56,986 nt of DNA, taken from the NCBI RefSeq assembly GCF_022376445.1, contig NW_025955213.1, positions 1-56,986 on the forward strand, in the 5' to 3' direction. This DNA is from Fomitopsis serialis. Its lineage: Eukaryota > Basidiomycota > Agaricomycetes > Polyporales > Fomitopsidaceae. A model generated the notes under the pieces. It ran no database searches. It was not told where the DNA came from and saw nothing but the letters and a program-made list of their open reading frames with translations. The position numbers and the translations under genes are program-made. Of the stretch, positions 45,861 through 56,986 are shown piece by piece. The stretch's first letter is position 1. Every line of letters starts with the position of its first letter.

Positions 45861-47833
45861 ATGGGTGCACCGCTTGATGCTGACGACCCGCTCGCCTCGC
45901 GATCGCGCCCCCGCCAAATGAGACAGCCGACCAGCGCGACGCACGCCTCAGCGCCGAGGCCGAGGCACGGCGGATAAGCGAGAAGATTGACGAGCAGCTC
46001 AGAGTGGACAAGGCCGCACAGAGAAAAAGGCGATCGCAGACCGTAAAGGTCCTTCTGCTCGGCCAGAGCGAGAGCGGTGCGTCTTGTTGATCTTCGTGTG
46101 CGCACGGGCGTCGCGCTGATTGTCGACTTCTGTCTCCCAGGCAAGTCGACGACCTCAAGAGTGAGCACATCCCGCCACACTCATACACCTATCTGACGCC
46201 CCTTTCATAGACTTTCAACTAACGTACTCGCCAACGCGTGGGCAGAAGAGCGCAACTCATGGCGGACGGTCATCCAACTCAATCTCGTCCGGAACATAAA
46301 CTCTATCCTCGACATGCTCGCCGAGGAGATGTCCAGGACCTCCTCACATCCCAGCACCGCCACCGGGGACGCCGATGTCTCTGATGACGAGGAGGCCGAG
46401 GCTGAGGCTGAGCCCTCACTCACCACCGCCGCCTCCCTATCCATGTCGTCCACCGCCCCCCTCCGCTTCACCGACCGACACGCGCTGCTCAAGCTGCGCC
46501 TAACTCCGCTGCGCGGGCTGCAGCGCGACCTCGAAGACACGCTCGGCGTCTCCGGCACGGAGGACATTGAGCACCCGCTGCAGCGCTCGACTGTGCGCAG
46601 CCCGACGGGGCGTACATCCCAGGAGGCGTATATCCGCTCGCACACGCTGTGGAAGAGCAAGCTCCGCTCGGCGAGCGAGGGCAACTTCGACGGCATATTC
46701 AAGCGTAACCGCGAAGCGAAAACCCGCGAGGCAATGGACATCCTCGCGGGGTGCAAGGACGATATCCAGGAAGTGTGGGAGGACGAGATGGTCCAGGAGA
46801 TGCTGAGGCGGCGCAAGTTCGTGATCGAGAGCGTGCCGGGCTTGTGAGTGGCTTCTTCCTTCATGGTTCAATATGGGATGCGGGCTGAGCATGTGCAGCT
46901 TCTTGAACGACGTGGAGCGGATCGCAGCGCGAGAATACGAGCCCTCGGACAACGATATTGTCCGCGCACGGTTACGCACGATGGGCGTTCAGGAGTACGG
47001 CATAAAGTTCGAGATCGGTAAGCGATCAATCCGGTCTGGCAACGACACGCGATCTCACTCTCCTTCCTCAGGACCTGCGGCGGGCACGGAGTGGCTCATG
47101 TACGACGTCGGCGGGTCGCGAACTCAGGTGAGCGTCCCCTCCCTTCTCGATCGTCTTTCCCCAAGTCTATCACGAACCGCAATGCTCACGCGGCCCCTCC
47201 CTCCCCACAGCGCGCGAAGTGGTTCCCGTACTTCGACGACTGCGACGCGATCATCTTCCTCGCGCCCATCTCGTGCTTCGACGAGCGGCTCGCGGAGGAC
47301 CGCAGGTGAACCGGCTCGAGGACAGCTACATGCTCTGGCGCCTCGTCTGCGCGTCCAAGCTCCTCCAGAACACGCAGATGATCCTGTTCCTGAACAAGTA
47401 CGACCTGCTCGACCAGAAGCTCAAGCGCGGCGTGAAGGTGAAGGACCACGTTAGGAGCTTCGGCGACAGGCCGAACGACGCGGAGACGGTCAGCAAGTGT
47501 GAGTGGTGCGTTTATGTGGGGTGGGAGGGTGTGCTGACGGTGGGATGCTGCAGACTTCTCGCAGCATTTTAGGGAGATCTCGAAGCGGCATTCGCCCCAG
47601 CCACGGCAGTTCCGTGTACATATGACCTCCGTCATCGTGAGTATCCATCGTGTGTCCGACATAGTCTGAGGCCTGATCATTGTTTACGCAGGATACTAAA
47701 GCAACAGCAGTTACTCTCGGTATTGGTACGTACTGTACACCGTCCTTCTCCACTAGCACCCCAGGGGCTAACCTTCCATCCAGTCGAAGAGGGCATCCTC
47801 CAAGCTCACCTCCGCTCCGTCGAGCTCATCTAA
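45861..47833 (+). pseudogene. G-alpha-like GTPase with four frame breaks
   Basis: Heterotrimeric G-alpha-like protein of a basidiomycete-expanded type. Seen: ATG 45861 (MGAPLDADDPLA), APPPNETADQRDARLSAEAE, P-loop VKVLLLGQSESGKSTT, NAWAEERNSWR.VIQLNLVRN, an acidic/Ser-rich insert (SDDEEAEAEAEPSLT), FLNDVERIAAREYEPSDNDI, MYDVGGSRTQ (switch II), WFPYFDDCDAIIFLAPISCF, LFLNKYDLLDQKL (NKxD), and DTKATAVTLGIVEEGILQ (TCAT-like), stop at 47833. The introns (for example after SESG, FEIG, SRTQ, SVI, LGI) are normal. At four sites, about 45897, 46154, 46230 and 47306, one base is missing relative to the family frame (TC/GCG, ACC/TCAAG, GCC/AAC, CAGG/TGAAC), each time inside or next to a C or G run. Otherwise no stops are seen in the conserved exons. 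Either a recent pseudogene or uncorrected sequence errors. If intact, it would be about 500 residues. Confidence 0.8.
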
Positions 47834-48873
47834 CTTACATCCCCCCACGCATCCTTCATAGACCTCCTCAACACTCGCCCTTACCTCACACCCGCGTAAT
47901 TGCACCTCGCCTGGGCCGTCAATAATGTACTGTACACTTCTATTCGCTCCATATCCGAGTGGTCCACGGGTGGGTCGTCCTGGTTTATGCGCTGTGCTTG
48001 AATCCGACGGCCGGGTTGCTTGTCGTCGTCACCGCCACTTTTTATGAATGTCTAATGCTGATTATGGTTTACGGATACTGCTGTTGTTGTTGTTGTGTTG
48101 TCTCTGTGCCTCTGCCTCTGCCTCTGCTTGCGAATCATCTGTGTATTGCTACGACTCATATCATGCCTCTATGTATGCAATGTATGCAATGTTCTCCTTA
48201 TGCTCGGGGTTGCATTTGGCTTGGCGCGCGAGAGTAGGTGTAAATATTTCTTTTAACTGGTTGCGTATGTCTGGAATTGAGACCAAATGGAAATGCTCTA
48301 CCTGGTGCTTGGCATCTGGTTCTCTTCGCTTGGAGTCTCGCATCGCCGCTGACAAGCCTATCACACGTCCAACCGATGCAGGAAGAGAATGGCATAGGAG
48401 GACTGCGAGCGTAACAGATAACAGAGAAGCATTACGCGTCTATCTATATCTACGGGGGCTTGGAGAGAAAAATCGTCAATCCTTCGAGGAAGGTTCTATA
48501 TCGGCACCTCGTCGGGTTTTGCGTTAGGTGATCGTGATTAAGTCGTCGCGATGTAAGACAGGGCTCACGCACAACCATCCAGCTTGCGTGACATTGGCGC
48601 GCTAAGCTAATGGAGGCTTCGATCAGCCGTTTTAAAAAGATTCTTTCGCACAGTAATCTGCGGAATTGTAATGCGGACAAAACTGTGCGAGCAGATTTGC
48701 AGCCATCGTAAACACGAAGTTTCCTATAGGTTTACGAGTGTAAGAGCAATAGCCGCTCAGCTGCCTGTTTGAGTGCGATACCTGCCTCGTATGGCTACTC
48801 CGAAGCCCGGTCACAGGTGTCACGCTGGATGGTTGTGCGTGAGCCCTGTCTTATGTCATGCTGTAAATGAGGA
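47834..48873. other. convergent intergenic region with simple repeats
   Basis: Terminators of the G-alpha-like and MFS genes. The region has the simple repeats listed at 48081-48131 and a TGTATGCAA duplication near 48173-48188. Confidence 0.5.
48081..48131 (+). repeat. GTT and CTCTGC microsatellites
   Basis: A (GTT)n tract followed directly by CTCTGC/CTCTGT units. Noncoding. Confidence 0.75.
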
Positions 48874-51004
48874 TCAGTATACCGCGAACAGTTTGCGCTC
48901 TTTCTTGAAGCGAGCTAGGAGGGCATGTATCAGCAGACGTGGCATCTTGACCGGCGATGACCGCGACACACCATAGAGCATCAGGAGCACACCGAGCACC
49001 TGCATACCACCGGAATAGCAGGCAACCGCGTGCCAGTTGCCACCCGTGCCGCTCAGGATCGCGCCGCCCAAGGGCGCCCCGGCGGCGTTTCCTGTGCAGC
49101 GCCAGCAGATCAGCGCGGCGCATGAGCACGAGAGCAACCAACGGCGTACCGGGCAGATTGAAGAAGAGCGTTATGCCAGACAGGCCTGCCAGCCGATCCG
49201 AGCCGTACAGCTGCGCGCACACGGCGGGCGTCAGGGATATGAAGCAGCCGCAGAAGAAGCCGTATATGATCCCGAACGCTATCTGCGGGACGTCAGACGG
49301 ACGCGGATGAGTAAGAAACTGTACCCTGTGGCAGTGCGTACAATGCCGGAGTAGCTCCTGACGAAGTTCCAGATCAGGAGCTGCGCGAGCCCGGAGATGC
49401 CGACGGAGATGAGCATGGCGTTGACGGGCCCGATGCGGTCGGCGATGAACCCCACGGATGTCCGGCCTGCGGCGGCGCCGAAGTTGAGGAGCATGAGAGG
49501 CAGCACGGAGAACTAACAGAGCGGTCAGTTGAGCCATTGAGACGAGCATGGCAATGTGGGATACGAACAAAGTCGCTTGTTCCCGGCATCACATCTATGA
49601 CATAGGTGGGAAGGAGGAAGATGGGTGTCAAGTAACCACTGTTGATCCACCGTCAGCCATGTAGCTTCGAGCACCGGAGAGAGACACTGACAACACCGTG
49701 AAGAGAATGCAGAGACCAAGGCTCCAGAATACAGGGTCTTTGAAGAACGTGATATCGATCCATACGATCTTCTGACGCTTCGAGGCTGGCCTTCTCTCCT
49801 CGATGAGGATGAGCGCTACAATAAAGCATGCGGCGTTCATAGCGGCGTAGATCGCAAAAGTCTTCTTCAGGCCGAGCGCGGCGAACATCTTGTACATGAT
49901 GAGAGTCGCCATAGCACCGCCTGGAACGTCAACGTCAATATAACAGTCATGAGTATAGGGAGACAGCATGATCGCACCGAAGGAGCATCCAGCAACCACC
50001 ACTCCGATTGCGAAGGCTCTGTACTTGAGGAACCACTGTGCCGGTAGTGACACCTGACGGGAATCCTTCAACTGCCTGACACTGTAGCCATGGATAGTGG
50101 CAACGTACGACAAGCGGGAATATCAGGGCATTCGCAATTCCTTGGAGTAGGCCCTGTGCAAAGTTGGTGAGAACATGGAGACAACAGTTCCACCAGTATA
50201 CATACTTGCGTTATGAAAAACTGCCACAGTTCGGTGCAAAATGCTGAGCCAAGCATGCCTGCTAGCCAGAATATAGCTCCCAGCGCGAGAAGGGGCTGGA
50301 CTGCTTTAGTGTGTGTAACCGGACCATATAAGTATGAAATACCATTTACCTTGAATCCGCTGGAACCTCGTGTGAGCACGAATGAACATATACCAAGTAA
50401 GAACGCTTACAAACGATCTCCAATCTTGCCGGTGACGAAACTAGCCAGCGTCATGACCTGCATAATTTCTCGGCGACTCATACATAAGATGTTAGAAAAA
50501 CACAACACTCACCATGCCCGACACACTACCCAGCGTGGACAGAATCGTATCGGATGTGTCGGGGAAAATGTGTTCCTGGTAATATGTCTGTACAACGCCC
50601 CATGCCTGCCATCGTATAAGTACCAAAGAGGAGAACGACGCGGAGTATCAAGGACGTGTGTCCGTAATGCTCACGAGCCTGTCCGCCCAACGCCGTCCCA
50701 CCAACACCGCAAGTGGTAGAAAGTGAGAAATCAATGTAGATCCTATATCAGGTTTACGGATCAGGGACATACGCCCAGCCTAGTGTGTTTGCGGAGAACA
50801 ACACACATCCGAAGACGACGAGCCATGCACGCAGGCCGCCGTCGGGGTAGTCATCGTCTTCAAGAGGCGTGTCGACGGCCGAACTTGCATAAGATGTAGA
50901 CGCGGATGGCGGCTTTTCTCATTCACAGAAAGCCTCTGTGTCTTCGCCTCTACATCAGCCGGCATGAAGTCGACATGCGTTTTCTCCGATGCGGGGGTAT
51001 CCAT
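48874..51004 (-). CDS. monocarboxylate-type MFS transporter (frame-broken near the start)
   Basis: MCT-family transporter (SLC16-like), about 470 residues. Start MDTPASEKTHVDFMPADVEA at 51004. Then YPDGGLRAWLVVFGCVLFSA (helix 1 with the MCT PDGG.R.W motif), AWGVVQTYYQEHIF, LGSVSGM, VMTLASFVTGKIGDR, LGAIFWLAGMLGSAFCTELW, GLLQGIANALIF, AQWFLKYRAFAIGVVVAGCS, GGAMATLIMYKMFAALGLKK, FKDPVFWSLGLCILFTVFGY, NFGAAAGRTSVGFIADRIGP and LSGITLFFNLPGNAAGAPLG, stop at 48874. Introns are short and in frame from exon 2 on. The ATG frame does not reach PDGG: a base is missing near 50905-50915 (ending NEKS and resuming PPSASTSYAS), and the first splice (near 50770, LGW) also has an awkward phase. TATA-like sequence lies 75 bases upstream. 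Substrate (monocarboxylate, riboflavin or other) unknown. Confidence 0.8.
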
Positions 51005-51078
51005 AGTGTACAGGGAAACCGAGGAGCGTAGGGAAGGGGAAGGGGGTCGTGAATAACTGGAATCATGACTCCACGGTA

Positions 51079-51086
51079 TATTTATG
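51079..51086 (-). promoter_or_regulatory. TATA-like box of the MCT-type gene
   Basis: CATAAATA on the minus strand, about 75 bases upstream of ATG 51004. Confidence 0.45.
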
Positions 51087-53026
51087 CGGGGTGTGTAGAA
51101 GCAAACGAGGCTCGTGACGAGGTGTGCCGAACGGCGAAAGTGGGCGATAGGCTTTGAAGGCAACCGACAAGGAAATGGGCCGAGACCTTGGGGATGTTGA
51201 GGGCTCGTGGACGATGCGTGCAGGCAAGCGTGTCTTGACCTGTACATTTGACGTCAGCTTTGCGGTGCCCCAGACATTCTTCTCGCAGCTCACTGGACGG
51301 CGTTCCACCACGCCGCTGAACTTCCTCCGAAAACAGGAGTGAAATCGTCAGGTGCTGCTGCTTCGGTCCGGGGTCCCCTCGGCAGAAATTCATCCACAAC
51401 ATGAGTTTCGTTACCGAGTCATGGATGTGTTCAATCTGTCACATCAAGAGCCGCTTGAAAGCGAGGAATCAGAATGAGCTGCTATAACGAATGCGTCTGA
51501 ACACTGCGTAGTAGGAAGACACGACGCACCAGTTTGGTCGCAGTCTCTGTAAGGCATGGACAGAATCAATCGACGCCGCGGAGTTGTTATCGGGCCTTGC
51601 ATGACTAAGCTTGGCGATCATTCGAAACATCGATGATCCAGACCAAAGTCTAGACACCCCAGTGCTAGTGTGAGCGGAGACTACTAGTCTGGACTACATG
51701 GCAGAGATCGGGATACGGTGGGCCCGCTCAGCTCCATTGCAGGCTGAGAAGACTACTTTGAATCAGCACAAACTTGATAAAGTGCACCCGCTACGAAAGT
51801 AGCGTCACGTCCCAGCACGTTCCTCACCTGCGAGATGGACGAATTCGATGCGGGGTGTACATAGTAGGGTTGAACCTACCGTGACTCAAGGAACGGAACG
51901 CCGTCTGTCATCAGCGTCATGATCACACTGCATAACATCTGTGGGTGGAAGGCGACTGAACTTGAAGATTGCTATCAATAACTGAACTCTCTGAACGTCC
52001 GGGTGACGAAGATCGAATGAACACATACTCGCGTACCACTGAGCGCTCCCCTTGACGTGCCAATGGTTGCAGCAGTGAGCCGCACTCGAGCAAAGGGCAT
52101 TGTTGTTACGTTGCGCCCCTGAGAGTTCCCGCAGAGAACGTTCAGAAGCAAGCCGGTTGAGGACACGCACTGGCAGTGCCAGTGAGCATGCAAGGACTCG
52201 GACTAGCTGACATGAGGCACCAAAGTGCCGACTACTAGTGCTCAGCACGCAGTTCCTGCAGGATTAAGTACAGACTTCTAGTGTCACAGCTGAGCACTAC
52301 ACGTACCGTCTTCTCGCGGGGCTAGTCAGTGAAGTTACGAGCTGAGGTACAGGGTCATACCATAGACATCGTGACTGAGCGCTGAGCATCCAGTTTGGGG
52401 AGAACGTCGTCAAACCCTTTGTGACGTTGATATTCTATTTGAATTAATCAGTGTTCGATTTCCGAGCTCTGGAGCAAGCTGTGGCTCACGCAATGCGGGA
52501 GCATGGACCAAGGGCTGGTATGCTGCGAGCAATCGCCGCCCTTTCTTCAGGCGACTCGTGGAGTACCAGGATGATCGTAAGCACATGCACTGTGGTGACC
52601 AGCGAACACGCACCATGATCACGCCAGCTATATTATGTATTCACCTTGATAACAAGCTCGTCACCCAGCCTGCCATGTCATCATTGAGAACCCGAGTCGT
52701 AGTACGACCTAAGGTGCGCCAGCAGCGTTTCTTTCAAAAGCCATGTTCAGGTCATATACACGAAGTGGGACATAAGGAACTCACTACCAAGCAGATCGAG
52801 GCATAGATCCAGCCCCGAAGAGACCTGTGAACTGAGTGGAGCTATATAGTCGTAGTATAATTGTGAGCAGACCGCAGGCGTCACTGTGTGCAGCGCAGAA
52901 GTCGCAAGCGTCAAGCTCCGAACTCAAGAGAGCGAAATGAATGACACGTTGCATGCTGAGGATCCTATCCAGCTATTCATTTGTGCATAGTACGTGACTG
53001 TATTGAAAGACAAGTGTTTTGCAGAC
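51087..53026. other. 1.9-kb gene-free region
   Basis: No family sequence. An 11-bp perfect inverted repeat (TAGTGCTCAGC, 52236-52246 with 52289-52299) is present; significance unknown. Confidence 0.45.
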
Positions 53027-55258
53027 TCATTGATCTTTATTCGCACTGGAGACTTTCGAAGACGACGACGACGAGCTGCCAGTTCTGAGCGCAGCACGCT
53101 CTTCGCGGAGATGCTTAATTTCGTCGAGGTCGATGACTTTAAAAGGCCACGTGAAGACGTTCCCCCCGCTCCTCATCGTTCGTAGCTGCATATCCGCGAG
53201 CAACCCGTCGGCCAGCTGAGGCCAGCTATATGACAGAACCGTCAAAGCCTCGCTCGCATACTGACAGCTGCTTTGCGCATACCTCCAGAATGCTACGTCG
53301 CCACTGTAGCTTTCGTTGGCGTACGACAGAGAGTCCGGATAGCGTGTGCGAAGCCAGGCTGCGTTCCTATCAGTCCACGCCATCGCATCCTCCGGGGACG
53401 ACGGCAGACTGAGAAAACTGTCCTCGAGAAAGTACGAGGAGATCCAGTGCGCCGTGACCTCGTCAATGTACCCATTGTTTGTCGTGAACTATGTAGATCA
53501 GTCTGCAGAGCACGGTGCGCATCGATGGTACGAAGAAACTCACGATAGCACCATTGACTGCGAGATTTCTGCGAGTGATGTTCTTTGCTGGGACGATTCC
53601 TCTGTAGAGCGAGGGGCCTCGTTGATCATGACTGCTAGTGCTGGACGGTGATCTCGCCAAGGTGGCATATTTCCAATGTCCCTCATGCGAGGCTAGACTA
53701 GCTGTGCTTCGGCCAAGACGGAGGACGCTAATGGTGGCATCTGAGGCGGGCAGTAAACGGGAGTCCGTAGTCAACGAAGCAGGGCGCATACCGTCGAATA
53801 TACCATTCCAGGACGATGTGAATCCTGTAGCTAGGATGATAGCACTTGCTGGCAGAGTCCTCCCATCCTCCAAAAGAACGGACTGGCCGTCGGCCCCGTA
53901 GCCGGCGGCGCGGGCGGGCGCAACCAGTTCAATCTTCCCGTCTTTCACCAGTGTGTGGAAGTCGTCTTTTCTGCTAGTCCCCTCGTCATTAGTGCTAACC
54001 GTCCAAAAGAGGCCCGGTGCGTTCCGCAAGGGCGAATTGGGTGGAACGGAGAGTACCCAAAACTACATAGCATGGTTTGGTTCAGTCATCAGGATCCGAT
54101 CTAGCGAGGGCATTCGGTCCTTACCGAGACACAAGTCAAGAAAGCCCACATGGCATGTACAATGTGGGCACCAAGCCAAGTAGTATGGAGGAAGCGTCTG
54201 TCATTGCAGAGTCAATCAGCCTGAGATGCACTTCGCGGAAGAGAAAGATCTTACTCTAAGCCAGTTCTCAGCTCCACGTGGGGAGACAGCACCGACAAGA
54301 GTCTGGATATCGAAAGTGAGACTAAGTAAGTTGCGCGTGGGATAGGTGACATTGGAAGCAGCCGTACCTGCTTTTCCGGATCATCGCCGGATATGGGATA
54401 GGAGTTGCTAACACGGCATCTGTTGTGGTGAAAACCATGGAGACACGGATGCTATATTTGCAAGGTATGCCGCAACACTGTAATAGTGACATCAGAACGA
54501 GGTGCGATGCCGTACAGACGGTGCAGTGCCCACTCTTGCGCTGACTTCCCGCCTCCGACAACGACAACTCCGCTATTCTTGCCGGCTTTGAGGACGGCAT
54601 CGAGCTTCTGGCGGAACTGGGACGAGTGCAATGTAGGACCAGTGAAGCCTGCTAACTTTGCCTTTTCGGATGTCAGTTGCTCTGGTATCTTCGGCGCGCT
54701 GCAGCCCTATTCCATGTAAGTATCACATAAGCATGTAATAGGATCACTCATCCCCAGTACATAACACGATTTTGTCATACGCAATGCTCTCGATGTTGCC
54801 GAACTCAGACGCCTGGCGGTGACAGTCCAACTGTATGCACCGTCCTGCGACGGACGTATGCTGAGTATTTCAGTTCGGTATCGAATCTTCCCCGGGAGAA
54901 CTTGGCAGCGAACGTCTCCATGTACATTCGCATGTCATCGCCAGATAGCCGGCCACCGGTGACAGTGAAATTCGCAGGTGGAGGCATCGGTAGAGGAGAG
55001 AACCTAAATTCCCCATGCACGCTGACGATATGTAAACGACCAATCAATATAAACAAGGGTCGTGGCGGAATGCGACACTCACTTATTGATAGACAAACCT
55101 GGATAGATGCGGCTCGCGGCCCAAACCCCACCCGGAGTCTCATCTCGTGTCAAGACTTCGACGTTCTGAAACCCGTCTTGGAGCAACGTATGTGCGGTGA
55201 TCAGGCCTGCAGCACCCGCGCCGATCACTCCAATTCTTGCGGAAGTCGGAGGTGCCAT
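53027..55258 (-). pseudogene. FAD monooxygenase (FMO/Baeyer-Villiger type), several frame breaks
   Basis: Start MAPPTSARIGVIGAGAAGLI at 55258 with the FAD GxGxxG site. Then ETPGGVWAASRIYPGLSIN, VHGEFRFSPLPMPPPA, YDKIVLCTG, CSAPKIPEQLTSEKAKLAGF, GVVVVGGGKSAQ (second nucleotide site), VSMVFTTTDAVLATPIPYP, TWLGAHIVHAMWAF, NSPLRNAPGLFWTVSTNDEG, GRTLPASAIILATGFTSSW, GPSLYRGIVPAKNITRRN, TNNGYIDEVTAHWISSYFLE and GGNVFTWPFKVIDL, stop at 53027. About 600 residues if joined. Frame breaks relative to this family: about 54842-54848 (CAGG/ACGG, one base short), 54812-54820 (CACC/GCC, one base short) and about 54450 (AAATAT/AGC). The donor after LCTG (54752) also lacks a usual GT. The C-terminal half reads cleanly through normal introns. 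Oxidises small nucleophiles or ketones; substrate unknown. Pseudogene or sequence error. Confidence 0.75.
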
Positions 55259-56190
55259 CGCTGGTGGGATTGTCTGTGATGAGCGTGACACCCGCCCCCG
55301 ATGAAGGAGGTACGTACTTCGAGACCGGAGTATGACAAGGTTCGCGCCCCCGCGTTGGTTACTCTGATCGTCTCGGGGAACGGTGCTATGTAGCGCTGAA
55401 GAGGTTAAGTGGGGAAGGGGGGCGGACGCAAGGCGGACGTGCAGCTTTCGCCTCCGATAGAGCTCATGGTACCTATATGAATGTCGGGCGCGAGCTGCCT
55501 GGAAGCAGATGATGTTGAACAAGCGCCGTCGCCAAGCATGACTTACACCGAGGTCGACAAGTCAAAATGCAAAGGGGGCCGAAGAGTGATATATTGATAC
55601 ACGAAGGGGGGACAATTCCCTGAAATTGATATTTGCGTCAGTTGAGACACCGAATTGCCGAATTGACTGCCTACTCAGTAAGTCGATCTCGAAGCGAGGT
55701 GCCATAGGCTTCTCCATACACCTTGTAAAAGACGGCGGCGCAAAGAGACTGACAACCCACCGCTTTGGACACTGAGGATGAGCTGAATGGCAGCTGTGCC
55801 TGAGGCGAACGCACAGTGAGTGAGATGGCAGCTGCATCAAGAGCACGGGATTAAACACATTGTGGAGACTTTGGAAACCCTTGGTAGCGCGGTGGTGGTC
55901 TGATCGAACGCGTGCGACAGGTCCTGCCAATCCATGAGCAGACGAGTCAACGGGTAACAACCTGGTGATGGACGTCAACACGGGATCTTGAACAACGAAC
56001 TCTCATCACCGGTCACGAATTCTCGGGCCTTCAGCGCCTCACCTCTGACGCTGCTGGAGCCGTGTTGCGTCTTCCGCAGTTCGTCGGAACGTACTCGTAA
56101 GCTTGAAGGTTCTATGGGCGCTTCTATACGTCTCAACGTTCCGAGCTGCTGAGTTGTCCTCCCAAGAGGCGTAATCCGAGGCGACAGAGG
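55259..56190. other. intergenic region between FMO and DUF202 gene 2
   Basis: Promoter of the FMO gene and the 3' side of DUF202 gene 2. No family sequence. Confidence 0.5.
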
Positions 56191-56872
56191 TCATATCCTG
56201 GTGCCAGCTATCTGAACATCGAAAACAAGGACAAGCAAACTGATCTCGACTGCAGCGACGACTATCGTCACTGCAATGACCATCCACCCAGCAGTGATGA
56301 AAGGCCGCCCGAAGTTCCGCTTTCCTGTTTGCCCAACAGTAGTATCGCGTGGTCCCAAGTTTCCTTCCTGTGGACGTCGGCGAAGTCGTGTCGCGCGTGT
56401 CGGTGACGGAAGAACGAGATGACCGCCAACGCAACCCCAAGGACAGTGTATACGAGGCCGACTGTCGGGTACATCGTCAACAGGAGGCTAGGGAATAGGT
56501 CGTAGAACACGTACTTCGAGCGAATCGTTTGTCGAACAGACGCAAGATGGTGAGGGCATACCCGAAGTTCACCAGAGCTGTCCGCGCATACGCCCCATCA
56601 AACGTTCGCTGCCTGGCGCGCAGTTCCACTGCGAACAGAGCGTTCAAGGACCTGCAGCCTGTGTGCGAGCAAGATGCATACACACCTATTTCATCGACAT
56701 CCTCGGAAAAGAATGAACCCGCTCGGTGCCCGCTGTTGTTTACTTCGCAGTCAGCCCAGTTTTCGATCAAAATGCTGTGCACGCGCCTGTAGCGATGTGT
56801 GTTGGCTTCTTCGAGTGGCTGATAACCGTCGTCAACGGCTGAGGAGGAGAAAGCCCTCCGACGCGTGAGCAT
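56191..56872 (-). pseudogene. DUF202 membrane protein, copy 2 (one frame break)
   Basis: Paralogue of the gene at 42271. ATG 56872 (MLTRRRAFSSSAVDDGYQPL), VELRARQRTFDGAYARTALV, FGYALTILRLFDKRFAR, intron about 56514-56465 (GTACGT..GACAG) to IGLVYTVLGVALAVISFF, RHRHARHDFADVHRKETW. After WDHAI one base is missing near 56338-56347 relative to copy 1; the next frame gives VGQTGKRNFGRPFITAGWMV, IVVAAVEISLLVLVF and stop at 56191. Without that base the frame stops early. Copies 1 and 2 share the core blocks but differ in the N-terminal 70 residues. Function unknown, as for copy 1. The 5' end may extend beyond the window if an upstream exon exists. Confidence 0.72.
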
Positions 56873-56986
56873 AGGTAGTACGGACGCAACCTATGAGCAG
56901 AGGTGTCCTACAGGTGGGCCTCCACGATACATACGCGCCTCTGGGATGGTTTTAAGGGGGATACTCCGGGATTCTTGCCATCTTAC

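Noticed and set aside
1..56986. CRISPR array, operon-like Shine-Dalgarno sites
   Set aside because: No regularly spaced direct repeats; the window is intron-rich eukaryotic DNA, so bacterial features are not expected.

Overview
This window looks like nuclear DNA of a wood-decay basidiomycete (Agaricomycetes, probably Polyporales). Genes are GC-rich and cut by many short GT..AG introns of about 50-65 nt. They lie on both strands as monocistronic units. The families fit a white-rot fungus: a LigE/FuA-type glutathione transferase, a salicylate-hydroxylase-like FAD enzyme, a Baeyer-Villiger/FMO-type enzyme, an Ish1-repeat protein, DUF202 proteins and a fungal G-alpha-like GTPase. The placement is inferred from gene structure and remembered family features; no search was run.

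Layout. 1-5.6 kb: branched-chain aminotransferase (frame-broken), tRNA pseudouridine synthase PUS3/DEG1, secreted SurE-like phosphatase. 5.6-9.9 kb: no genes, but a 1,173-bp element with 26-bp perfect terminal inverted repeats and a TA target duplication. 9.9-14.3 kb: MFSD1-like transporter converging on an FAD monooxygenase. 15.7-25.7 kb: Ish1-repeat protein, mitochondrial-type PPR protein, glutathione transferase. 26-30.1 kb: amino-acid/GABA permease on the minus strand with three unusually long introns and a 6-nt microexon. 32.2-38.7 kb (minus): Ser-rich GPI-type wall protein, lineage-specific coiled-coil protein, F-box-like protein. 39-41.9 kb: NHX-type Na+/H+ exchanger. 42.3-47.8 kb: DUF202 membrane protein, a gene remnant and a G-alpha-like gene with four frame breaks. 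48.9-56.9 kb (minus): monocarboxylate-type MFS transporter, FMO-like monooxygenase (several frame breaks), and a second DUF202 gene with one frame break.

There is no metabolic cluster in the strict sense; the mix is housekeeping (BCAT, PUS3, PPR, NHX) plus transport and detoxification genes. Two patterns stand out. First, single-base deletions, mostly in short C or G runs, break the frame of otherwise well-conserved genes (at least ten sites in five genes), while about a dozen other genes read cleanly. This is either gene decay or uncorrected sequence error. Second, very small exons (6, 10, 11 and 11 nt) are needed to restore conserved family sequence in three genes; naive gene prediction would miss them.
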